Source: Timema cristinae (taxonomy: Eukaryota; Arthropoda; Insecta; Phasmatodea; Timematidae). Taken from it: DNA of 64,000 nucleotides. The notes under the pieces were generated by a model. It saw only the letters and a list, made by a program, of their open reading frames with translations. It made no database searches and was not told the origin of the DNA. Position 1 is the stretch's first letter, and each line of letters begins with the position of its first letter. Made by a program: the position numbers and the translations under genes. This document shows positions 1 through 9,380 of the stretch, piece by piece. The stretch spans positions 49,129,048 to 49,193,047 of the forward strand of contig JBCFYV010000100.1 in the NCBI GenBank assembly GCA_039000515.1, read 5' to 3'.

Positions 1-192
1 TATGTTCTACTATATAGACCCTATATTAACAGATATTTATACAAGAAACGTAAGGGTTAGGAATAAAGAATTGATAAAAAGATATACCAGAAATTGCGTT
101 GAAGGTCATGCAGAGAAAAAATTCAGAACATCCGGCATCCCAAACGAGTATTAAAACATGATGCAAAAAAAAAAAATTGATTCTAACACATA

Positions 193-208
193 CAGGGGGG
201 GGGGGGGG
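193..208. repeat. Poly-G run
   Basis: About 14 G after TACA. The length is unreliable. Confidence 0.85.
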
Positions 209-785
209 TGGAAATAATTCGACAATCTCTGATGTGGAAAGTGATGGACAACGTAATGAGGTTTGTCTGACATCCGGTGTAGCTCGCCTGAGGGACATCT
301 TCAAAAAGTGAGGAAGTGTAATATGTAGTTTGCTTTTATTTAGCTAAATATTTACTTTTCAATTAAATTGTTAATTTTCAAGTTACTTGATCGTCTTAAT
401 TGATTCGACCCCAACCTGTACAACCTTGTTCACGAAAAGCCAAACATGATGAGGCGGAGGTTTTCGGTCACTTGCCTGACGGTGATTGTAAGAAGCTAGT
501 ACGGTACTTCAAATTATTTAAAAAACAAAAGCTTATACTTATTAATTCTTAAAAACAGTCAAAACTCGAGAAAGTTTCATCAAGCTTTTATTAATATAAC
601 ATTAAATATATGCTGTTTTGACCAAAAATTATACTTATTTAGAAATAATAATGATAACATTTTAAAATACATTAAATTGCTAATTGATATTTTAATCTAT
701 GAGAGTTTTTTATAAATTAGTTTTCGTTTCACTAGCGCTTGGTATCCAAACAAAACTTTCGTGTAGGTTTTGAATTATTTTTTTA

Positions 786-1032
786 ACACCACATCTTATT
801 ACCCATTAGGGTTATACGCTTAGCTACTAATTACGCTAATGAGTTAGGGATGAGGAAAGTTAAATTTAAAAGGAGTGTACCCGCATTTGCGTGGACAAAG
901 AGAGAGTGGTGAAATCATTTAGGAAAACCACCTTCAGTACACCCGACGGGGATCGAACCACTATCTCTCAGGCATCGGCAGTCTAGCATATTACCATAGT
1001 AGTGCCTTAGACCATGCGGCCACCGAAGCAGG
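786..1032 (-). repeat. SINE-A copy
   Basis: Reverse orientation: tail ACACCACATCTTATTACCC at the left, B box GGGGATCGAACCAC, and head CTTAGACCATGCGGCCACCG at the right. Confidence 0.88.
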
Positions 1033-1486
1033 TTTTTGAAATTCACTGTTACAAAAATTAAGGCATCAAAATATTTAAACGATAACTTAAATGCCGTACA
1101 AATAAAGTTAGCTAACTAATTTTTCTGTACAAGAATTTTATTTTTAAATATATTTTCAAGCTTTCTGACAGTAATTCTTAAGCAATCTATCTAAATGAAA
1201 TGGACCTGGCTCCAAACGTAATTACTTTTTGTTGTCAGAGTAAATTAAGATTGGTGATCCCGTTTTTATCTCCATATTAACGCAGTCTGGAAAACTTTTG
1301 ACTAAAAATAATTATATTGAAGTCACAGAATGGTTAAAAACAGTAAACGGTTTAGTGGAATCATTTCAACCGGAAATTTAATAAATAACATGTTTTATTA
1401 GATTAATTAAAATAAATATAGACCTAATATTAAAGAGGTAATTAATCATAGTTATTTGTTGACCTTCTCATTACATAGCATTTTTT
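1033..1486. other. AT-rich spacer, no feature seen
   Basis: Low-complexity AT-rich DNA between two minus-strand SINE-A copies. Confidence 0.5.
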
Positions 1487-1735
1487 TAGCCCCCTGTCTT
1501 ACTACTTGTTGTGGTTATACGCTTATGTACTAATTACGTTGATGAGTTACTGATTAGAAAGGTTGAAATTAGAGTAAGTGTATCGGAATTTGCGGGTAAG
1601 GATAGCGGATAAACAATTTTGTTAAGACCACCCTTAATACGCCAGACCGGTATTTGAACCCCGATATCATTGCCATCGACAGTCTTGTCTAACATGAGAG
1701 TGACGCCTTAGACCATTCAGCCACCGAATTGGGCT
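1487..1735 (-). repeat. SINE-A copy
   Basis: Tail CTGTCTTACTACTTGTTGTG, B box TATTTGAACCCCG and head CCTTAGACCATTCAGCCACC. Confidence 0.87.
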
Positions 1736-1818
1736 ATTTTGTTTTTATTTTTAACACAACGTTCAACCACAAGGTTATTAATAACTTAAATTAAGGAACA
1801 AGGACAATAAACATAAAA

Positions 1819-2045
1819 CCTGCTACGGTGGCTGCATGATTTAAGGCGTCACTCTCGTGTAGGACTAGACTGTAGATGAAAGGGAGATCAGAGTTCAAAT
1901 CCCGCTCAGGTGTACTGAGGGTGGTTTTTCATTCTCCCTCCACGCAAATGTGGGTACACTTTCTCTAAATTCATAGTTAATTAGCGTAATTAGTACTTAT
2001 GCATATAGCTTGTACAGTTAGTAAGACGCGGTGCTTTAAAAAAAA
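1819..2045 (+). repeat. SINE-A copy
   Basis: tRNA Leu/Ser-like head (CGGTGGCTGCATGATTTAAG, B box GTTCAAATCCC), conserved body (CTCCACGCAAATG) and the common 3' end with GTAAGACGCGGTGC and an A run. A nearly complete, diverged copy. Confidence 0.85.
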
Positions 2046-2253
2046 TGCTCTTTTGGGAAATAGGGGGAGGGGGGGAACTATTGACAGCTGATTGCATTTG
2101 ACATTATTTAGTCCTCCTCCCTGCTTTCACTGTGATTTCCTTTCCTTTCTCCAGATGAAAGGTTAAACATGTATTCCTTACTATCCTACTTTTCTCTTCT
2201 CTCTTAGATCAAGTCGTAACCCTTCCTCTAAACGTGTTGATAAAATCCCGCCT

Positions 2254-2710
2254 CGTTGTTCTAATGTTCTAAGACGTCACTTTAGCGGTAGATTAGACTG
2301 CACAAGTTCGAATCTCAGTTGGGTGTGCCGATGGTGGTTTTTCCTACATGACTTTCCCACTCTCTCCGTACATGCAAATTCAGGTACACTTCATCTAGAT
2401 TCAACCTTCCTCCTTCCTACATGTTTTCCCCGCTCTCTCCGTACATGCAAATTCAGGTACACTTCATCTATATTCAACCTTCCTCATTCCTACATGTTTT
2501 TCCCACTCTCTCCGTACATGCAAATTCAGGTACACTTTATCTAGATTCAACCTTCCTCATTCCTACATGTTTTTCCCACTCTCTCCGTACATGCGAACGC
2601 AGGTACACTTTATCTAGGTTCATTCTCCCTTCTTCCTATCACATTAGCGTGTTTAGTACATACGCGTATAGTCCGAATGGGTAGTATGACGAGGTGCTAA
2701 AATTAAAAGA
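2254..2710 (+). repeat. SINE-A copy expanded by an internal 73-bp tandem array
   Basis: Head with B box GTTCGAATCTC near 2310 and the family 3' end at 2640-2705. The body between them, which is present once in other copies, is present four times here. Confidence 0.85.
2341..2632 (+). repeat. 73-bp tandem array, four units, inside a SINE
   Basis: Unit starts TTCCTACATG at 2341, 2414, 2487 and 2560. Each unit is a SINE-A body segment from the TTTTCC motif to the ACCTTCC motif. Confidence 0.92.
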
Positions 2711-3699
2711 CTCTTAGGTGCCAAGAATAAGGGGGAGAGGGGAAGGTATGAACATGCAAATCAATCCACGATACAATTATCGGGGAAAGGACCTCGGCTC
2801 TAGAGGAAATATTGTACTGCGAAGTAAAATGGCAAGTGTGAATCACGTTTGTAGGGCAGGGGAAGCATCCCCTTCTCTAGTTTCCGGTGTCCTGGATCTG
2901 TTTTTGATCGATGTGTCCCTTTGGTTGCTCCCCCGGCTGGCCCGTTTACATGCTAATGTGTGAACCCCTCCAACCCCCCTTCCCCTTCGCCTTGCGGACA
3001 GTAACCCCTCATCTCTCAAACCTTTAGGACAAAACACTTGGCTAAGCCATCCTCTAAAATAGTTATTGGTTTCTTTAAATGATTGTTTTCTGCGTCGATA
3101 ACCCTCGACGTGTAAGAGTTACGGTCCGTCGAGCATCTTCATTAAAAAAATAATAAAGAAATTAATTTGGGAAAAAGGACCTAAAAACACTTTAAAAATT
3201 GATATAAGTATTTTTACTGCAGAAAATTTCCTGGATTCTTATATCATGGTGTGAATTTAAAATTATTATTTTAAGGTTTTTTTTTTAATTTGGAAAAGCA
3301 CCTTCAAAAGAAAAACACAAAAGTACGGATGAAAAGTAAAATTAGTAGTATATAAAATAACGATTCTTTTTTAAATCCAAGAAGGGGTGATAAGAAGGAT
3401 AACTTTAAGGAAATGCACCATCATTAGCTAGGGAAAAGGAAGTGAAAATCCACATTCGGTAAACCTTCCTTAGTAAACTCAGCTTGGATTCAAACCTCGG
3501 CCAGCTAAGGATCGTACATGAAACCACTTAACTGTATTAATAAAATTTGGAAGCGTTTCCTTAATTATTGTTTGAACCTTCCTATGAAGATGTTATATTT
3601 AATTTTCTATCTCCAAGAAAGAGGTTTAATCAAGAGACGACTTGAAAGCATCACAGTGCGATTTTCTGCAGTTTTTATTTGACAACATTTAAATTGGGA
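2711..3699. other. Unassigned spacer
   Basis: A less AT-rich block at 2750-3050, then AT-rich DNA. No splice-flanked open frame was found. Confidence 0.45.
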
Positions 3700-3920
3700 T
3701 CACTCCTTTCAGTGGTCTAACTGCCTGCCGATGGTGGGGAGATCGGGGTTCAAATAACAGTCAGGTCTAATGATGTGTTTTCCCACTCTCCTTCCGCGCA
3801 AATGCGGGTATATAACCTTTAAAATACTTCCTTCCTTATTATCCCTATCCCCTTGAAGTAATTATCATTTATGCAAATAACCTGAAAAGGTAGTAAGATG
3901 TGGTGATTTAATAAAACTGT
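3700..3920 (+). repeat. SINE-A copy, head shortened
   Basis: GGGGAGATCGGGGTTCAAAT, then CTCCTTCCGCGCAAATGCGG, then a diverged 3' end with GTAGTAAGATGTGGTG. Confidence 0.8.
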
Positions 3921-4600
3921 TTGTTTCAGTAATTTTTCACTCTAAATGATTTTTTTTTGTTGCAAAACGGTTCCACTGGTTTAAATTCAACTTAAAAAAA
4001 GATTATTCCATAAAACCATCCCACGATGGATCAAGCCGAATTATCTACCCAAGTTAGGTGATATCCGTGCGGTGTCACGTGCTATTGAGTTCTTAACTTA
4101 TACTAAAAACATAACTAGATGTTGTGTCTCTTAAAGAATTAAAACAGTTTTTAGTGATGTATTGAATCGGATCATAAAGTACATGAAAATACTCCGAATA
4201 AAAATATATTTAAAGAAAATTGACTTATATATTATTAGTAGCTTATTCGCTTATGTAAAGTACCTTCCAAGTCATTTTCACAGGAAAATTAAGGTTGACA
4301 TTTTGTTATTAATGTTAAACAATGTTTACTTACGAATTTTAATCAAAATATTTATAGCGGATTTTGATAAAATTGATTTTGTTTTCTTGGCCCTTAGTTA
4401 AACTACCCTTATTGTTAATAGTATCTGTCTAATCCAAAAACTCCTCAGCAGAACAGTATTTTTTTTTTAAATACTAAGTCTTAACCCGATCGGTAAACAA
4501 ATATTTGTCTTAAAATATATGTACAATTAAAGGTCAAATTAAAGTGTGATAGTTTTATAGCAATGATTAGTGAATTAAATTTAGGATTAGATTATGTAGA
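3921..4600. other. AT-rich spacer, no feature seen
   Basis: No gene or recognisable repeat. Confidence 0.5.
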
Positions 4601-4884
4601 ATTATTATTATTATTAGCACCGCGTCTTACTACCCGTTCGGGTTATACGCACTTACGCTAATGTGAAATGGTAGGATGATTGTGAGATGAAATGGAGGAC
4701 CTACAGTTTAACGTGGGATCTGAACCACGGTGGAGGCCTGGCATTCCCCACATTCACAAGATGTCTTGTCAGAGGTGAAGGAAGGGTTTGGAAATCAGAT
4801 AAATCTGTGTCGGGACCGAGGATTGAACCCCGGACCTCCAGCACAGAAGTCTGACACCTTACCCCTAGACCACCAGGTCACCTA
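4601..4884 (-). repeat. SINE-B copy
   Basis: Tail (TTA)n-GCACCGCGTCTTACTACCCG, body CCACGGTGGAGGCCTGG, B box GGATTGAACCCCGGACC and head CCTAGACCACCAGGTCACC. A full-length copy whose head is a Gln/Glu-like tRNA shape. Confidence 0.92.
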
Positions 4885-5632
4885 CATTATGTAGGAACTT
4901 CACGGTAAACCACTACAGTTAAATAATGAGTATTTTAATCATTTGGTCCTATATATAAATGCACACTCACTCGTAGAATTGCAATAAAAAAAACTTTTTC
5001 GGTCTCGTAGATTAAACGTTAAGCAAAATCTAGATCTTGATATGTTTAACTATCACAACATTTTTTTATCACCGAGGGGTCGATAAAAAGGGAAGATAAA
5101 TAGGGTCTATTCACCCAATATTTTGAAAATAATAAAAATAATGGACACATTTTTAAGCCGAATTAGAGATGTGCATTTTATTACTGCTATTTTGTTTGTT
5201 TATAAAAATGTTTATGTAGTATTTTCTGATGATAATTTTAGCACATAAAATTGTATGTGAAGTTAATTTAAAATAAGTTTGTAGTTTTTGGAGAATTTTT
5301 ATGATTATTCTCGTTTAGTAGGCCTATCTCGAAAAAAAATATTGACATAATATAATGTGTATACCTATGGTTATCATTCATGCTCTAACCATTAAGTTAT
5401 TTAGATATTGATTGCAAAAGTATAAATTAAATGGCTTCTACCTTTTACCCTAATAACCACGCGTAGGTAAATGTATTTATTCTAGAATCTCATTCGACCC
5501 AAATTACTGCATGCAGATCCACCTACAGTCCTGTAACTGTACTAATAGATGTAAATGCAAGTTAACCCAAATTTGACCATCATTTACATCACAGTGTGTA
5601 TTTCTCTCCCTTTCTCCTGTGTGGCTCTACAG
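4885..5632. other. AT-rich spacer before the putative exon
   Basis: Nothing recognised until the pyrimidine tract at about 5595-5632 that leads into the exon candidate. Confidence 0.5.
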
Positions 5633-5717
5633 TTGTCAACTTTGGTTATCCTAAGCCAGAAGAGCTCTCAAAGTTCAGGCTACTCCAGCGCCAAATATGC
5701 CGCGAACTAGCGGCAGG
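5633..5717 (+). CDS. Putative internal exon of an unidentified host gene
   Basis: A long pyrimidine tract ends in TCTACAG at 5632 and a donor GTAAGA begins at 5718. Of the three frames, one is open throughout: 2 bases, 27 codons, 2 bases. It encodes VNFG, then YPKPEELSKFRLLQRQICR, then ELAA. The segment is less AT-rich than its surroundings and carries charged, amphipathic residues like a real helix. I do not recognise the family. If the call is wrong it would be a chance open segment flanked by good splice sites. Confidence 0.45.
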
Positions 5718-6020
5718 GTAAGACACTAATGTTCAAAATCAGCAAACGCCTGGCTTGTTTCACGCCGCAACCAGCCACACAAGATGACGTCATGATTAAC
5801 GAGGTCTCAACCGTGTGTAGAAATTTGGGGCTGAATAATAAAATATAAATAAAATATCGATTCAGTAGAAACGTTTAGTTTAATTTAATGCACACGGTAA
5901 TCTCAACCATTCTTAAATATTTATTACGAACGTCTAGGAATTTGATTAGTACTTTTCATCTTCATTTAGAAAATTTATGTTAAAATTCCAAATTTCTAAT
6001 ATTAAAGAACAGCTTTTTTT

Positions 6021-6265
6021 TAGCACCACGTCCTACTACATGTTAAGGTTATACGCATACGTACTAATTTAGATAGTGTGTTAGGGATGAGGACGGTTGT
6101 ATTTAGAGATGTACTCACATTTACGTGGAGGGAGAGTGGAAAACCGCTTAAGTTGTACTGATTATGTTTTTCTCTATCATGAGTCCAACTCAGGTCCCCC
6201 ACCCACCTCCACTGTCCACTGTCAAAGTGATGACTTAAGAGTATTCAACCACTGAAACGGATTTC
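6021..6265 (-). repeat. SINE-A copy, diverged head
   Basis: Tail AGCACCACGTCCTACTACAT, body CACATTTACGTGGAGGGAG, and a weak head ending CAACCACTGAAACGG. Confidence 0.8.
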
Positions 6266-6384
6266 AAGAATAGCTGTTGAGATTATAAAATAAATAAAAT
6301 AAAGCTGAACTTATCTACCCAAGTAATATTTTATTTATTTTTTCCATAAAATGGTTTTCCATGAAAATTGCAGAAATTCTTACC

Positions 6385-6783
6385 TTAAGGTGGTAGTGAA
6401 GGAAACGCGACCAAAGGCAAGATTATTTTATTGCGAAACGCTTTTTTTTTTTTGCTCTAAATAAATCAAATAATTATCTGTTAGAAACACAAATAGTTTA
6501 ATTTTATACACAAGGTGATATCAATAACGTTCCTGAATATCTGTCAAGGATGTCCTGGAATGTAATGGCAATTTTTTATCTCCATTTAAAAAGTTTCTCG
6601 TGTGATTCCGCTATGCTCATGACAGTATTCAACAACTGTTGATATCAAAATGTGAAGAAAATTAAACTTTATATTTCTACTGGAAAAATATTTGATCTAT
6701 TTGAAGAAGAAAAAAAAGTTTAGATATAAAACCCGCAAAAAAAACATTGGCCTTTTCTCGCATCGCCTACATACCCATCTTAA
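6385..6783. mobile_element. Foldback MITE with TTAA ends, copy 1
   Basis: Left TTAAGGTGGTAGTGAAGG and AACGCGACCAAAGGC; right is an inverted, diverged version ending CCCATCTTAA. Inner arms carry GATATCAATAACG and GTTGATATC in opposite orientation. No transposase is present. TTAA ends are typical of piggyBac targets. Confidence 0.75.
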
Positions 6784-7276
6784 CTTATATTTCCCTTTTC
6801 CCTCACACACACCACACACACACACACACACACAACTCTTTAAACCCTATATAAAAGTGTAACGAAGCAAAGTTAAGTTAGTACGTTTCAGGTTAAATAG
6901 TGTACCTTACTCCCTTCTTCCATGTGTTCTTCCTAGAGTAGGCTATACTATTGCAGATTGGGGCCACATTTAATCCCTGCAATATTATTCTAATCTAGCC
7001 TGAGCTGTTGCACTAATAACACGATTACAAGTCGGTGAATGCACCGTGTTCCGTGTTACAGCTCCTATCATGGTCAGGTCATTAACAGTTTGAAGAGCTC
7101 GCGACCCCAAAGACATAAATGAATCTAAAGGGCGTCCCATAAATCTCACATGTTGTGTGAATATTTTAATAGATTACTAGTATTTGTGTGGACTAAACAT
7201 TCATCTAATAAGCTTTTTACTTTGGTTTTTAATTTTTTTTTTTTTTTAACTTGGTAAAACTTGATAAAATACTTTT

Positions 7277-7536
7277 TTAGCAACGTGTTTTATTAAACGT
7301 TTGTATTATACGCCTATATACTAATTACTATAATCTATTGGGGATTAGTAAGGTTGAATTTAGAGAAAATGTACCCACATGTGTGTGGCGGAAGAGTGAA
7401 AAGCCTTTTAGGAAAAAGCCCCTTCAGTACACCCAATCAAGATCGAACCCCGATCTTCCTTCATCAGTAGTCTATTATATTGTTAGAGTGACGCCTTAAA
7501 TCTTGTGGCCACAGAAGTGGGTTTGAGAAATTGCTG
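7277..7536 (-). repeat. SINE-A copy
   Basis: Diverged tail, body GTACCCACATGTGTGTGG, B box AAGATCGAACCCCGATC and head TGGCCACAGAAGTGGG. Confidence 0.82.
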
Positions 7537-7629
7537 TCAAGAGAAATTGTCATTTTCTGAAATTTCGGCTTTCTTTTGAATATTTTAAAATTATATTTGG
7601 GCATTTCCTCATTGTATAAGTCTTCACAA

Positions 7630-7631
7630 TA

Positions 7632-7721
<90 letters not shown>

Positions 7722-7722
7722 A
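7630..7722. repeat. (CA)n(TA)n(TG)n compound microsatellite
   Basis: ACAC run, then about 60 bp of TA, then GTGT run. The whole tract is its own reverse complement and could extrude as a hairpin. Confidence 0.95.
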
Positions 7723-7740
7723 TAAATGAAAGCTTATATA

Positions 7741-7905
7741 AGGAGGAAGGGGAGATCTGGGTTCAATTCCGGTCAGGTGTACTGATAGTGGTTTTCCCTA
7801 AATATTTTCCCACTCTCCCTCCATGCAAATGCGGGTATATTACCCAAAATTAAACCTTCCTCATCCTGAATTTATAGGCTTATATTACAAACGGTTAGTA
7901 AAACG
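7741..7905 (+). repeat. SINE-A copy, left part, split by the gypsy element
   Basis: Holds the B box region (GGGTTCAATTCC), body and most of the 3' end, up to TTAGTAAAACG. The remaining TAATGCTAAAAA is at 14392-14407, on the far side of the retrotransposon. Removing the element and one AACG restores a normal SINE-A tail. Confidence 0.88.
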
Positions 7906-8916
7906 TGTTGTTCCTGGACTGTCCTTTTTCATGCTTCGGGTAGCTGGACGGGGCGTCTTCTAAACCTAGGTCGCGAAGTTTCAGCTGCACCTTTTTATTG
8001 GTTAGGCATTTTATATGAGTTCTTCTGGGGTCTGAGAGAGCAGGGGTGATAGTTGACTAGATAGTAAGGAGGAGGAAGAGATAGGGGTCGTAATCGGTAG
8101 GTGGATTGCGTGGGAACAGGTTTCGGGAGGATGACGCAGATTGATATAGGAAAGGTGTCAGTGTGATGAGGGCCTTGAAAATACGATTGTTCTCCCCTGA
8201 CCTTACGGCAGATACCTCCCTTGCTGCGACGGTACGGGAATGGTGTTGGAGGGGGGGGGGGGGTCATGAGGTGTGGCAGCCCGAATGGTTCTGAGCGCAT
8301 GAAAAGATTGTAAGAAAAAAAGGAGGTGGGGATGGGTGAAGGATAAATGGCAGCCCGAATGGTTCTGAGCGCAGAGGAGTGTTTGTGGTAAAGAAATGAA
8401 ACTAAATCATTAGGTAGGGGACAGGTGCTGGGGAGGGGTGAGGGATAAGTGGCAGCCCGAATGGTTCTGAGCGCAAAAGGGTGTTAGGGTTACAGAAATG
8501 AAACTAAATCATTAGGTAGGAGACAGGTGCTGTTTATTATTTAATTTTTTCTTATGTCTATACATGTACAATCTTTATCATCGAGAGGAGGGTGGGCCCA
8601 ACCCTCCTCCTCGGTCTTAATCTCTAACTTATTCTATCATGTCTATTTTAACCTTCTTATTCTTAATCTAAGACTAAAACTACTGCATCATATTACATGT
8701 TTTTACCTTTGAATAGGGTTTTTTCCCTTTTATTGTTTATGGTCTTTAGCTTGATCGAGCCCTTCGTCCTGGCGCGATCTCTTAGAGTGTTTGGAACTTA
8801 GTGGACGGGCCTTGGGGAGGACGGTGGCCCGTTTGGCAGACCGCGCAGGGGAGGGCTCGAGGAAGAAGGGGTTAAGGGCGACGTGGTCTCGGAACGGTCA
8901 CTATAGTCGCACAACA
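7906..8916 (-). repeat. 3' LTR of the gypsy element (1011 bp)
   Basis: Partner of 13374-14387. On the minus strand AATAAA lies at 7994-7999, close to the LTR end, and is a candidate polyadenylation signal. A 25-bp motif beginning GGCAGCCCGAATGG occurs three times (8275-8299, 8349-8373, 8451-8475). The segment at 8393-8430 is repeated at 8492-8532, so about 100 bp has been tandemly duplicated inside the LTR, as is common for promoter modules in U3. The fit to U3 is inference. Confidence 0.95.
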
Positions 8917-8926
8917 ATTCCCCCTT
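8917..8926 (-). other. Polypurine tract
   Basis: The minus strand reads AAGGGGGAAT directly against the 3' LTR. This is the expected position and composition for the primer of plus-strand DNA synthesis. Confidence 0.85.
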
Positions 8927-9019
8927 GTAAAGTTGACCAGTTCCGAGACGTAAGTTCACTCGCGGTCACTTCGAACACTTTCTGATAACCCGGGCACTTT
9001 GTAAACACTTTGTTCCGAT
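8927..9019 (-). other. Short 3' untranslated part of the gypsy element
   Basis: Sequence between the end of the integrase frame and the purine tract. It is too short for an env gene, and none is seen. Confidence 0.6.
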
Positions 9020-9380
9020 CTAAACTTGCTCTTCTTCGTCCTGTGGCCTGCTTGAAGGTCTCAGTTGAAGCTGATCTCGGTGAGCCTTGATCTCGTGTGC
9101 TTGTGGGTTTGAGTCTAGTAGGATCTGGTACATGTGTTGTCCACACTGCCTTTGGATGGTGTAGGGCCCTGTCCACTTGGGGCAAAATCCGGCGTGGATT
9201 CCTTCTGCTGCGTTGGACAAGGGGTGGTTCCTCATAAGGACGCTGGCTCCTATGGGCAGGAGGTCTTTTTCGGCTGCTGCCCGTCTCCCTAAGTACCGTT
9301 CCTGGTACTTCTCCTGGTGCAGTCTTGCTTCTGTGTGTTGGGACAGTAGTCTTTGTACCGTAGTTGACGTTGATCTGCCT
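9020..9380 (-). pseudogene. Integrase C-terminal domain, frameshifted from pol
   Basis: The frame ending at 9020 encodes a basic segment and then KWTGPYTI, the GPY/F signature of the Ty3/gypsy integrase C-terminus, and ends in an acidic tail. It lies directly downstream of the main pol frame but in a different phase. The crossover is near 9340-9380, where both frames still look reasonable. No chromodomain follows. A one- or two-base indel, biological or from assembly, is the simplest explanation. Confidence 0.82.

Noticed and set aside
7995..8300. 101-codon minus frame in the LTR, repeated at 13463-13771
   Set aside because: The two copies diverge in frame because of one-base indels, and the residues show no domain. 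It is LTR sequence.
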